Source of the DNA: Verrucomicrobiales bacterium
Lineage (GTDB): Bacteria > Verrucomicrobiota > Verrucomicrobiia > Verrucomicrobiales > DEV007
Reading direction: 5' to 3'
Assembly: GCA_029233965.1 (NCBI GenBank)
Contig: JARGOP010000020.1
Span: forward strand, 1 to 46,709
DNA: 46,709 nucleotides
The notes beneath the pieces are model-generated. The model was not told the DNA's origin. It did not search any database and saw nothing but the letters and a program-made list of their open reading frames with translations. A program made the translations under genes and the position numbers. This document shows, in pieces, positions 33,818 to 42,242 of the stretch. Numbering within the stretch: the stretch's first letter is position 1; the number at the start of each line of letters is the position of its first letter.

Positions 33818-34894
33818 TCAGGCGTGGGTGCGGAGCGTGGCGATACTCTTTTCGAACTCGGCTTTTTGAAGTTGTTGATCGAAGACTCTGGGATCGGTGC
33901 CTTCGGGGGCGGTCAGTATTTCCGGAGGTTTGCCCCGGCGGCAAAGCTTGAGGAAAGAAGTGATATCAGTGACTTTCAAGCCGGGGAAGCCTGCCATGAA
34001 TGCTTCGGTCAGAAAGGGGATGGGCCTTGCCTGATTGGAGATGGTCTCCACAAAGAAGGGGACTCCGGGGCAGAGATCTTTGAATCGTTGCATATAGGCC
34101 GCCACCTCCATGAGTCCGTCCCCGATCGCCGTCCACTGAAACATGGCTCCGTCTTCCGATGGCCAGCAGGTGTAGTCGCGCACACTGGAGCAAAGGACGT
34201 GCGGTCCGAGTTTCTGAAGTTGCTCCATGGGGTCTTCCATCGCCCACAGTGCGTTTCCGGGATCGAGCATGACGCCGCAGAAATCGGTTCCGGCTGCTTC
34301 AATGAGGGTGAGCACTTCTTCGGAACGGGTGTCTCCGGCATGATTCTCGAAGGCGAACTTCAGCCCCGCATCCGTAGCACGCGATTTGGTGGCTTTCAGG
34401 GTGGTCACGGCTTCAGCGATGCGGGCTTCGATGCCGCCGGGACGGTAGCGATCCCCGATGCTGCCGATGCGACAGTTGACGGTCGGTGAACCGAGGGCGA
34501 GAGCGACGCGGATTCCTTCGATCATGGCTTCTTCGGGGGTGCCGTAGGTAGGCTTGAAAGAAGAGGCTCCTTCGCTGACGCCGCCGGCTCCAATCCGAAT
34601 CTGAATCCCCCTCGAATCGGCGATCTCTTTGACTTTGCGTAAATGAGCGTCGTCGAGGCTTTCAAAGTAGTGAAATCCGTTCAGAAGAACGGCGTCCAGT
34701 TTTTGTTCGGCAGCATACTCGATTAGAGGAATCGCTTTCCACTTCATTCCGCGAACGGAGTGAGCATCGAGCCCGAGCTGGAGTTTCGCCCTGTTTGGTG
34801 ACTGAGCCCGGGCAATCCCTGAAGAGGCGGACCCGGCGGCGGCGATTCCCGACTGTTGAAGAAAAGTGCGACGGCTGAGGGCTTGATGGACCAT
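33818..34894 (-). CDS. Tat-exported sugar phosphate isomerase/epimerase-like TIM barrel
   Basis: The N-terminus SRRTFLQQSGIAAAGSASSG is a twin-arginine signal. The barrel shows LQLGLDAHSVRGMKWK, LDAVLLNGFHYFESL, GSPTVNCRIGSIGDRYR, LKFAFENHAGDTRSEE, CGVMLDPGNALWAMEDP and PFFVETISN, matching the xylose-isomerase-like TIM-barrel family with Glu, Asp and His metal ligands. It differs from the two shorter paralogues in this window (29464 and 39188) in length (358 residues) and in the loop sequences. It is the upstream partner of the sulfatase at 32054-33805 (12-base gap), so it probably handles the sugar that sulfatase exposes; this is inferred from gene order only. Confidence 0.85.
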   Translation of the reverse strand: MVHQALSRRTFLQQSGIAAAGSASSGIARAQSPNRAKLQLGLDAHSVRGMKWKAIPLIEYAAEQKLDAVLLNGFHYFESLDDAHLRKVKEIADSRGIQIRIGAGGVSEGASSFKPTYGTPEEAMIEGIRVALALGSPTVNCRIGSIGDRYRPGGIEARIAEAVTTLKATKSRATDAGLKFAFENHAGDTRSEEVLTLIEAAGTDFCGVMLDPGNALWAMEDPMEQLQKLGPHVLCSSVRDYTCWPSEDGAMFQWTAIGDGLMEVAAYMQRFKDLCPGVPFFVETISNQARPIPFLTEAFMAGFPGLKVTDITSFLKLCRRGKPPEILTAPEGTDPRVFDQQLQKAEFEKSIATLRTHA

Positions 34895-35033
34895 GGATAA
34901 GTGAGGGTCGTTTTCGGCAAAAAGTCTGAAGCGCTACTCTGATCGGGAATCACTCCAACTGTCACGAGGCGTGTAGAGGGGAAAATTCGAGGGCCGATTT
35001 CAGGCGAATGCCGGATCGTGGGGAGGGAATGCG

Positions 35034-35609
35034 TCATGGCTTCATCCTCGATTTTATCCACGACGGGTCATAAGTCGAGCCGGCCGAGACCTGAATCATC
35101 GAGACGCGGATTGTTGTGGGAAAGAATTTGCCGGGGTCCGGCTGCAGATGAGCATGCGCCTTGCCGCCCCCTTTCCCTTTGATGACGAGCGACATTTGCT
35201 TAATGCCTTCCGTCCAGACGATGGATTCGTTGTGCCAGAACTCATTCATCTTCGCGCTCTTTTCGTAGATGCCTTCCTCCGTGTAGAGCGGGGTGTTGGT
35301 GCAGCCGTAACTCTGATCTTTCCCCTTGTTGGCGATGTAGCAAAGGCTCCAGGTAGTGGCTTCGTCTCCCCCGGGCTTATCGAGCACCTCAATACGGACG
35401 TGAACCGTTCCGTTCCGGTAGTCGATCGGGGAAGTCCAGTCTTTCGGAGTGAGTTCGCTGAGTTCTTCTCCTGTCACGTAAAGGTGCGACTTGGTCGGGA
35501 CCGCATCCTCCTCATGAAAAGTGAAGGTCTTGTCGAAGAGGACAAATTGATCGGCGAAAGAAGTGGCTGCGAGTGAAACGATGAAAAGGGAGGTGAGCGT
35601 TTTATTCAT
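35034..35609 (-). CDS. Secreted hypothetical protein
   Basis: A 191-residue protein with a clear signal peptide (MNKTLTSLFIVSLAATSFA) and a mature part that looks like a single beta-sandwich: FVLFDKTFTFHEEDAVPTKSHLYVTG, GTVHVRIEVLDKPGGDEATTWSLCYIANKG and FFPTTIRVSMIQVSAGS. It contains two cysteines near the middle that could form a disulfide. No enzyme motif was found and no family was recognised with confidence; it may be a carbohydrate-binding or adhesive protein. It lies upstream of the TIM-barrel/sulfatase pair on the same strand, with a gap of 139 bases that shows no clear regulatory element. Confidence 0.75.
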   Translation of the reverse strand: MNKTLTSLFIVSLAATSFADQFVLFDKTFTFHEEDAVPTKSHLYVTGEELSELTPKDWTSPIDYRNGTVHVRIEVLDKPGGDEATTWSLCYIANKGKDQSYGCTNTPLYTEEGIYEKSAKMNEFWHNESIVWTEGIKQMSLVIKGKGGGKAHAHLQPDPGKFFPTTIRVSMIQVSAGSTYDPSWIKSRMKP

Positions 35610-35802
35610 AGTAGTCTGATTTCCGGAGAAAGTTCTTTCAGGGAAAGTCCGTGAGCCGCTCTTCCTCCCCGTCGCTGAGAGAAGGAATGCTGAGCCGGTC
35701 GAAGCGAGTCTAGACCGATTCTTTCGTGAAATTCAACGGATTCGGAAAGATTCATTGGATTTGCGGGTGTCATGCGTATTCCGTTCCGGAGTGACAAACG
35801 AC

Positions 35803-36792
35803 ATGGCCGGCAAACCGAAAATAGCAATCACGATGGGCGATCCGGCAGGCGTCGGGCCGGAGATCTGCCTGGATTTGCTCTCTAATCCGGCAGTGACCGG
35901 CTTTTGCGTTCCGGTGGTGATCGGAGATTATGCGGTCCTTGCGCAGTGCGCGGCGGCAACGGGCAAAGCTCATCCTCCTGCGAAGATCGACGAAGCCGGG
36001 CTGATCAATCTCAGTGTTCCCGCCGTTCTCGACCCCGCGTGTTTTGATCAGGAAAATTTCGAGCCGGGAGTCGTCAGTGCGGCGACAGGCCGAGCTGCCT
36101 ACGAATTTATCCTCAAATCGATTCAGCTTTCCCTGTCCGGAATGATCGACGGGGTCGCTACGGCGCCGATCAACAAAGAAGCGCTCAATCTCGCCGGAGT
36201 CGAGGAACCGGGACACACCGAGATATTTGCGAACGAGAGCGGGACCGAAAAATTCTGCATGATGATGACTTCAGAGATCATCACCTGCAGTCTTGTCACA
36301 GTCCATGTCGGGTATCACGAAGTGCCCGCGCTCCTGACGGAGGCCCGGATTTTCGAAGTCATTGAACTGACCCGTGCGGCGATGAGTCGTCTTCGCGGAC
36401 GCGAGCCGAAGTTGGTCGTCTGCGGCTTGAATCCTCATGCCGGGGAAAAGGGGCTTTTCGGAAACCGGGAGGAGGAAACGGTGATCCTGCCGGCGATGGA
36501 AAAAGCCCGGGCGGCAGGGGCGGATCTCGTTGGCCCGTTGCCTCCGGACACGGCTTTCCTCAATTGGCGTCGCGCGGAAACGGACGCCTACATCTGCATG
36601 TATCACGACCAGGGGCTCATCCCCTTGAAGGCCCTGGCCTTTGATGAAGCAATCAACGTGACCCTGGGATTGCCCATCGTTCGGACCTCGGTGGATCACG
36701 GAACGGCACTTGATATCGCCTGGCAGGGAAAGGCAAATCCGGGGAGTCTTGTCGAAGCTGTTCGCCTCGCGGCCCGGTTGGCGACGCCTTAG
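35803..36792 (+). CDS. pdxA: 4-hydroxythreonine-4-phosphate dehydrogenase PdxA
   Basis: This NAD-dependent dehydrogenase works in pyridoxal phosphate synthesis, or in related acid-sugar catabolism in PdxA2-type members. The family blocks are in order: AITMGDPAGVGPE at the N-terminus, GVATAPINKEAL, GHTEIFANESG, SLVTVHVGYHEVP, VVCGLNPHAGEKGLFG, PDTAFLN and the metal-binding/substrate region CMYHDQGLIPLKALAF, ending with VRTSVDHGTALDIAWQGKANPGS. Length is 329 residues from the chosen ATG at 35803, which directly precedes the first family block; a GTG at 35791 is a close alternative. It has no signal peptide. It ends in a 4-base overlap with a convergent methyltransferase gene. Whether it makes vitamin B6 or metabolises a threonate-like product cannot be decided here. 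Confidence 0.93.
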   Translation: MAGKPKIAITMGDPAGVGPEICLDLLSNPAVTGFCVPVVIGDYAVLAQCAAATGKAHPPAKIDEAGLINLSVPAVLDPACFDQENFEPGVVSAATGRAAYEFILKSIQLSLSGMIDGVATAPINKEALNLAGVEEPGHTEIFANESGTEKFCMMMTSEIITCSLVTVHVGYHEVPALLTEARIFEVIELTRAAMSRLRGREPKLVVCGLNPHAGEKGLFGNREEETVILPAMEKARAAGADLVGPLPPDTAFLNWRRAETDAYICMYHDQGLIPLKALAFDEAINVTLGLPIVRTSVDHGTALDIAWQGKANPGSLVEAVRLAARLATP

Positions 36793-37430
36793 TCGAAACC
36801 TTCGTCCTCGTGGGTGAAAGCGGCCATTTCGCCATCTCCCAGGTACATGAGAAGGATCGCGCCCGGAGTCGCGACAGCTTCGAACAGATCCATCATCATC
36901 TCCTCCTGATCCGGCCAGGGGTAGACGAAAAAGAGATCCACCTCCTCCGGATCGAGCCCGTCGTAGTGCGGGCTGCCGACATAGCTCTGAGCAGCGGTAT
37001 GGCCCGGGGTAATGAGATCTTTGCCGCCGTGTCCTTCACTTTCTTCAAATCCATCCGGCAGATAGCTGAGGTTCAGGATCTCGACGGGGAGATTCTGATC
37101 CTCCATCAGTTTCGTCGCCCGGGTCACGAGTTCTTCCTCGAGCTCGATTCCGTAGGCCTTCATCCCCATGAGCGAGGCAATGCCTGAGGCAATCCCAAAG
37201 CCGCAGCCCCACTCGCAGAAGACCTTTCCCTGAAGCAGTCCTTTCTCCTCCAGGTAGGTGACCGCAGCATGAAAGAGAAGCGGGTCGCTCTGGATATACT
37301 TCGGATATCGCAGGCCGAGTCCGGCGTCGTAGAATTCGTCGGCACGGCGGTTGGCTTCCTGAAGGAAAGACAGAATCTCAGGGGAGGGGGAGGAGGGATC
37401 TGTGGGGAGAGGGATCTCTTCTAACGACAT
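36789..37430 (-). CDS. SAM-dependent methyltransferase-like protein
   Basis: A 213-residue cytoplasmic protein with a Rossmann-type methyltransferase core: KVFCEWGCGFGIASGIASLMG is the SAM-binding loop, with YGIELEEELVTRA as the next strand and VDLFFVYPWPDQEEMMMDLF as the motif IV region. The C-terminal ILLMYLGDGEMAAF fits the last strands. The substrate is unknown; the preceding region (about 1-65) is helical and may cap the active site. It converges on pdxA with a 4-base overlap. The start ATG at 37430 is the first in frame and gives the full fold. Confidence 0.78.
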   Translation of the reverse strand: MSLEEIPLPTDPSSPSPEILSFLQEANRRADEFYDAGLGLRYPKYIQSDPLLFHAAVTYLEEKGLLQGKVFCEWGCGFGIASGIASLMGMKAYGIELEEELVTRATKLMEDQNLPVEILNLSYLPDGFEESEGHGGKDLITPGHTAAQSYVGSPHYDGLDPEEVDLFFVYPWPDQEEMMMDLFEAVATPGAILLMYLGDGEMAAFTHEDEGFD

Positions 37431-37534
37431 TCGATAAGGGGCGGGTCAGGAGCTGACTATGCCCTGATTCCGGCTTTTTGCGAGCAGCTTACCCCTTGAC
37501 CTGATCGAGTTTGCTTCGTCTCATGCAGGAATTC

Positions 37535-39139
37535 ATGGAGCGACTCTTTTTCATCCTCTTCACCCTGCAGGCCATCGCTCTCAATTTCTTGCGGGCGGAT
37601 GAAAACAACGCCTGGCCGGAAGCGGCCGGGCCGAACCGGAACTGGCAGGTCGAGGGAGCTCCGCCCACGGAATGGAGCGTGACGCGGAATGAAAACATCC
37701 GCTGGCGAACACCGCTTCCCGAAGCCGGGATGAGTAATGTGACTGTGTCAGGTGATCGCGTTTTCGTGACAACTCATGTTCCGATCCGGAAGCTCGAAGA
37801 AAAAGAGGCGGTCACTGATATCATCGGGTTTTGCCTCGACGCGGATACCGGGGGGATTCTCTGGGAAGTGACCCTGCCGGGAAGCGCCTTCATTTCACTC
37901 GCCGGTGGCTTCACGGATGGAACTGTTTTTGCACCGGTGACCGACGGAGAGTATGTCTGGTTCTTCAATCGCTGCGGCTCGATGGGGTGCTATGATTTTT
38001 CAGGAAATGAGGTTTGGTTTCGTGAATGGAAGCCGCGCTTCAAGCACAACAACCGCCAGGCCGAACCCTTTCTCGTCGGTGATACGATTCTCTATGTCGA
38101 GGTCGCAAACAAAGCGGCGGGAGCGCTCATGCAAAAGTGGGCGGCTCCGGGAGTGAAGTCGGAACACGGGATGGACGTTCCCGGGGGAGTCGATGAAAAA
38201 GAGGTGTGGACCTACCTTCACGGAATCGATAAACGGACCGGTGAAGTTCTCTGGCGGGAAGCTGCCGGCACCGTGATCCACAACACGCCCGTCGTCGGGA
38301 AAACCGCCGATGGAAAATGGGCGGTCTCGCATGCCCGGGGCGGCCCCCATGGCCCGATCGAGAAACCCTATGGGCAATCGCTCACCAGTCTCGAGCCGGG
38401 TGAAGAGGGGAAATCTTTATGGGCGACGGAGATTCCCGGATACGATCCTTCCTTTGCCTGCCACTGGAACGAAAAATACGTCTTCGGATTCAGCAAAGGT
38501 CGTCACCTCGTTTTCGATGCGGCGACGGGCGGGATTCTCCGGGAGCAGCCACTGTATGAAAAGGCGACGCTTTGGAAACGGGTCAGCGACGAAGCGGGGT
38601 GGGAAAAACAAAGCGAGGTCGCGATCAAGGCGGGCAAGGGCCATCCGAATACGAACCAGGCCAATCTCGTGATCGGGGACTGGCATTGGTTTCTCTCCCA
38701 CAATGATCACTACCTGGGGCGGGTGAATATCGAGTCCGGAGTGGTCGAGTATCTCGAGCTCCCTGCGCAACTCCTCGCGGATGAAAAAGCCCGGGAGAAT
38801 GATGAGTGGCTTTGGGGGAAGGGAAGCCCTGACAATCGTCCCTTGAATGCCTCCGGTTTCGCGGTGGGTGACAAGGGGGTGAGCGGAACCGGATGGGGGC
38901 ATATCTCCGCCGCGAGTCCAACCCGGGTGGGACCCTACCTCTTTCTTCCCGTGGTCAGCGGAACCGTTTATGTGATCGATACCCGCGTCGCAGAGCTAAG
39001 CCCTGATTCCATTGTCTCGGTGAATGATCTCGGTCCGGGCGGGGAGACCTGGTCACTGGCTTCGCTGACTTTCGCGAAGGGGCGGCTCTATGCGCACACC
39101 ATGAAAGACGTCGTCTGCATCGAAGCCCCGATTCCGTAA
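37535..39139 (+). CDS. Secreted PQQ-like beta-propeller protein
   Basis: After a signal peptide ([21 protein letters not shown]) the protein carries repeated propeller blades of the PQQ-binding-like type: [15 protein letters not shown] at the start, then [72 protein letters not shown] and [17 protein letters not shown]. The opening GPNRNW is typical of PVC outer-membrane-assembly-like or alcohol-dehydrogenase-like propellers that lack a catalytic pair. Its role could be binding, assembly or redox; no heme site or other catalytic motif is visible. The ATG at 37535 was preferred over 37511 because an AGGAA precedes it and the signal then begins normally. It is followed at 48 bases by the TIM-barrel gene. 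Confidence 0.83.
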   Translation: MERLFFILFTLQAIALNFLRADENNAWPEAAGPNRNWQVEGAPPTEWSVTRNENIRWRTPLPEAGMSNVTVSGDRVFVTTHVPIRKLEEKEAVTDIIGFCLDADTGGILWEVTLPGSAFISLAGGFTDGTVFAPVTDGEYVWFFNRCGSMGCYDFSGNEVWFREWKPRFKHNNRQAEPFLVGDTILYVEVANKAAGALMQKWAAPGVKSEHGMDVPGGVDEKEVWTYLHGIDKRTGEVLWREAAGTVIHNTPVVGKTADGKWAVSHARGGPHGPIEKPYGQSLTSLEPGEEGKSLWATEIPGYDPSFACHWNEKYVFGFSKGRHLVFDAATGGILREQPLYEKATLWKRVSDEAGWEKQSEVAIKAGKGHPNTNQANLVIGDWHWFLSHNDHYLGRVNIESGVVEYLELPAQLLADEKARENDEWLWGKGSPDNRPLNASGFAVGDKGVSGTGWGHISAASPTRVGPYLFLPVVSGTVYVIDTRVAELSPDSIVSVNDLGPGGETWSLASLTFAKGRLYAHTMKDVVCIEAPIP

Positions 39140-39187
39140 ACATCCGGTGCTTGACGCCTGCGGCGAATCGCGTTGGACTGACGCGCT

Positions 39188-40099
39188 ATGAATCGACGTC
39201 ACGCTCTTCGAACTTTTGCGCTCTCTGCGGGCGCGACCGCTCCCTTTCTTTCCTCCTGTTCCGAGGAGGCTGCCGATGAGTCGGCCTCAGGATCTGAGCC
39301 GTGGCTGAAGCTGGCGGTGCAGCAGTACAGCTTCAATAAGGAGCTGCAGTCGGGTGCTCTCACGATTCCCGAGTATCCTCAAACCGTGGTTGAGGGGACC
39401 GGAATCAAAGCGCTCGAATATTTCAACGGGCACATGGAAGAGCAGGCCGGAAAGGTCGCCTTCTTCCAAAATCTTCGACAGCGAACCGACGACCTCGGCG
39501 CGGTGAACACGATGATCCTTTGCCGCAGCAAGCCGGCCCTTGATTCGCCTGATCCTGCGGTGCGCGCCGCCGCGATCGAAGGCTACCGGCCCTGGCTCGA
39601 AGCAATGCAGATTCTCGGCGGTCAGTGCATCCGTGTTGATGTCCGTTCCCCCGGTGATCCTGAAGAGCAAAAGAAGCACGCCATCGAGGGTCTCCGCGCA
39701 CTCTCGACTGTGGCCGGGGATGAGTTCGGACTGGCCATTGTGGTGGAGAATCATGGCAATCACTCCAGCAACGGGGCCTGGGTCGCCGAAGTCATGAAAG
39801 GTGTCGACATAGAAAATTGCGGGACGCTTCCCGACTTTCAAAACTTCAAGGAATACGACCCGTATCAGGGAGTCGGAGAAATGATGCCCTGGGCCAAGAT
39901 CGTCTGCGCGAAAGCGAAGGACTTCGATGCGGCCGGCAATGAGACCAATGTCGACTACCGACGCATGCTCAAAATCGTCAAAGAGAGCGGATTTCGGGGC
40001 TACATCGGGATCGAGTTTGAGGGTCACGGAGTGCCGCCGGTCGAAGGCATTAATCTGACGAAAAATCTCATCGAAACCGTGATCGGGGAACTCGCATGA
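39188..40099 (+). CDS. Exported sugar phosphate isomerase/epimerase-like TIM barrel, lipoprotein-like signal
   Basis: The N-terminus MNRRHALRTFALSAGATAPFLSSC combines a twin-arginine pattern with a lipobox-like end (Leu-Ser-Ser-Cys24), so the protein may be lipid-anchored. The barrel reads LKLAVQQYSFNKEL, GIKALEYFNGHM, NTMILCRSKPALD, GQCIRVDVRSPGD, LAIVVENHGNHSSNGAW, CGTLPDFQNF and GYIGIEFEGHG, the xylose-isomerase-like family with its Glu, Asp and His positions. It is a paralogue of the protein at 29464-30363. It opens a tightly coupled run of four genes: its stop overlaps the ATG of the next gene (ATGA at 40096). That suggests coordinated handling of a deacylated or modified sugar, an inference from gene order. 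Confidence 0.87.
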   Translation: MNRRHALRTFALSAGATAPFLSSCSEEAADESASGSEPWLKLAVQQYSFNKELQSGALTIPEYPQTVVEGTGIKALEYFNGHMEEQAGKVAFFQNLRQRTDDLGAVNTMILCRSKPALDSPDPAVRAAAIEGYRPWLEAMQILGGQCIRVDVRSPGDPEEQKKHAIEGLRALSTVAGDEFGLAIVVENHGNHSSNGAWVAEVMKGVDIENCGTLPDFQNFKEYDPYQGVGEMMPWAKIVCAKAKDFDAAGNETNVDYRRMLKIVKESGFRGYIGIEFEGHGVPPVEGINLTKNLIETVIGELA

Positions 40100-41517
40100 A
40101 TCGCCTGATTTTCCTCCTTTTTGTAACCCTGTCAGGTATTTCGCCCAACAGGGTTCAGTCTGATGACTCCGCGCGGAGCACGGTCACTGATGAGCCTGTC
40201 TTCTCGATGGGGAAGCCGGAGGGAGCGCCCGATTACATTGCCAAGGCCGACCCTGAGGCGGGTCAACATCTTGCCCTGACATTGCACAAGCTGGAGAACA
40301 GAATGGAGACCGATCGGCCATTCCTGATCTGGGCGATCGGGTCGAGCTACACGAACATGCTCGGGAGTGGTGAATTCTGGCAAGAGGAAATCCCGAAGCA
40401 CTTTCCGAATGCGCCCAAAATTCGCTACGAAAAGATGGTCGGCAATTCCTGTCCCTGGCAATACTTGAGAGGATGGGCGCGTCACCTCGTGATTCCGGAC
40501 CAGCCGGACCTCGTTATTACCTATACCATCGGAAAGCCGGAGGACCTGGAGAAGCTGCTGATCGAACTGCGAACGCAGACGACGGCCGATATCATTGTGC
40601 CAAGCATCCACTGGCGGATGCGGGATGCGGACAGCTGGGGTAAGTCGGAGAGCGGGCCGGATCAGGATGTCGAAGCGGTTCGCGAAGTGTGCCGGAAATA
40701 CGGTGTCGAATTCGTCGAGAACCGGCGGGAGTGGGCTGAGTATTTGAAGGAAAACAATCTACCGATTGAAGCGCTCTTGAAAGACGCCGTGCACCAGAGT
40801 GACTACGGGGCGCAGATCATCAACGCTAACATGCTCGCTCATTTTCAGCGGGACGCGCCTTTCTCCTACGAGCCTGAATCCCGCGAGCGAACGATCAAGC
40901 CCGTCGAAGGTGAGGGAGGAAAACTGACGGCGACTTTCACCGGAAACCGGATTGATTTGATCGGGAGGAAAAATCCGGACGGCGGAATTTATCGTCTCTT
41001 CATCGACGGGCAGCCGGCCGCGGAAATCGAAACGTATCTCATGAGTTACGTCCTCCCGGATCCGGGGAATGCCCGGGTCGGAAGAGGATCGAATCCGCGC
41101 GATCAGTCTCCTCACGGGATCACTTTGGGCAACGGCGTGGTGCCTCAGTCCTGGACGATCACGATGATCGGCGACGAGGGCGACTATGAGATCAAAGGAA
41201 GTGTGACCGGACCCGATGGAAAAGGGAATGCCTTCTCAGAGTTCACGAGCCGATCGGGTCAGATCAAAATAGATCCCTATCTCTGGCGTCGGGCCGAGCG
41301 CAACCGGACCGGTGATTTCTTCACCTTTGAGGTCCGACGCTCGGTGGTGGAGGGAGTGAGTTTCCGGGGAGAGGCAGGTGAGCCGCTCGTGGTTCGTTTG
41401 GCGCAGTTACTCCCGAATTGTGAGCACACCCTGGAGTTGATCCCGATGGAAGAGGGCGCGGCGGAAGTCGAGTCGTTGCTCGTGTTTGAGCCGCCTTTGA
41501 AAGAGGAATCACAATGA
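40096..41517 (+). CDS. Secreted SGNH-fold protein (nucleophile block reads GSS) with C-terminal beta-rich domain
   Basis: After a signal peptide (1-22) the N-terminal half shows an SGNH-like fold: LIWAIGSSYTNMLGSGEFW as block I (Gly-Ser-Ser where Gly-Asp-Ser is usual), KMVGNSCPWQYLRGWA as block II-like, and LKDAVHQSDYGAQIINANM as block V with Asp...His. The C-terminal half (about 265-473) is beta-rich (GGKLTATFTGNRIDLIGRKNPDGGIYRLFIDG; WTITMIGDEGDYEIKGSVTG) and resembles a carbohydrate-binding or jelly-roll part. It may be an esterase acting on polysaccharide acyl groups, but the altered block I leaves activity uncertain. It overlaps both neighbours by ATGA junctions, at 40096 and 41514. Confidence 0.75.
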   Translation: MNRLIFLLFVTLSGISPNRVQSDDSARSTVTDEPVFSMGKPEGAPDYIAKADPEAGQHLALTLHKLENRMETDRPFLIWAIGSSYTNMLGSGEFWQEEIPKHFPNAPKIRYEKMVGNSCPWQYLRGWARHLVIPDQPDLVITYTIGKPEDLEKLLIELRTQTTADIIVPSIHWRMRDADSWGKSESGPDQDVEAVREVCRKYGVEFVENRREWAEYLKENNLPIEALLKDAVHQSDYGAQIINANMLAHFQRDAPFSYEPESRERTIKPVEGEGGKLTATFTGNRIDLIGRKNPDGGIYRLFIDGQPAAEIETYLMSYVLPDPGNARVGRGSNPRDQSPHGITLGNGVVPQSWTITMIGDEGDYEIKGSVTGPDGKGNAFSEFTSRSGQIKIDPYLWRRAERNRTGDFFTFEVRRSVVEGVSFRGEAGEPLVVRLAQLLPNCEHTLELIPMEEGAAEVESLLVFEPPLKEESQ

Positions 41518-42242
41518 TGAAGCTTCCCGGTCTTGTTGTCTTGCTTTCCGCCCTGCTGAGCAGCGTCGTTTTCTCAAGTGAGGTGGAAGTGATCAATGCC
41601 GGAGTCGGGGGAAATTCCTCCGCGAATCTCTTGCCGCGCGTTCATGAGGATGTCATCGCAAAGCACCCGGATCTCGTGATCCTGATGGTGGGAACGAATG
41701 ATGCTCTCAATTCGCAGAAGCTAACCGCGCCGGAAGTCTTTGCGGCGAATTTGGAGAAACTCGTGACGGAGATGACCGGTTCGGGCAGTGAAGTGATTCT
41801 GATGACGATTCCTCCCTGTGTTCCCGACTATCTGTTCGAGCGGCACTCCCGGAGTGCCTATGGCGATGTTTCTCCCGGCGAACGGATCAGGAGGGTGAAT
41901 GATATCATTCGCGAGATCGCAGTATCCAACGGGCTTCGGATGGTTGATCTTCATGCCTTGGTGCAATCGCATGGAGGTGCGAGCACGGAGGCGGATTGTT
42001 TGATCCGCAACGAAGCCAATTCCGGGAGGAAAGACGGGGTGCATCCGACGGAAGCGGGATACCGGATCGTTGCGGAGGCGATTTACGAGGTTCTCACGGA
42101 AGAGGGACAGTCATACGAGGGACAACGAATCGTGTGCTTCGGGGACAGCATTACCTACGGGGCTGGCATGAAAAAAGCGGGAACCGCAGAACCCGATGCA
42201 ACCACCTATCCGGGCCGGTTGGCGCTCCTCCTCAATCCATGA
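41514..42242 (+). CDS. Secreted SGNH/GDSL hydrolase with circularly permuted motif order
   Basis: A signal peptide (1-22) is followed immediately by block II, INAGVGGNSSANLL (Gly33, Asn34), then block III, MVGTNDALNS (Asn62), then block V, DGVHPTEAGY (Asp174, His177). Only then, at the C-terminus, comes block I with the nucleophile: RIVCFGDSITYGAG (Ser212), ending TYPGRLALLLNP. In ordinary SGNH enzymes block I is the first element and leads straight into block II. Joining this C-terminus to this N-terminus (LALLLNP to EVEVINAGVGGNSS) recreates the usual sequence, so the gene looks circularly permuted. All four catalytic elements are intact, so activity on acyl esters is plausible. It is coupled upstream (ATGA 41514) and downstream (ATGA 42239). 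Confidence 0.85.
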   Translation: MMKLPGLVVLLSALLSSVVFSSEVEVINAGVGGNSSANLLPRVHEDVIAKHPDLVILMVGTNDALNSQKLTAPEVFAANLEKLVTEMTGSGSEVILMTIPPCVPDYLFERHSRSAYGDVSPGERIRRVNDIIREIAVSNGLRMVDLHALVQSHGGASTEADCLIRNEANSGRKDGVHPTEAGYRIVAEAIYEVLTEEGQSYEGQRIVCFGDSITYGAGMKKAGTAEPDATTYPGRLALLLNP

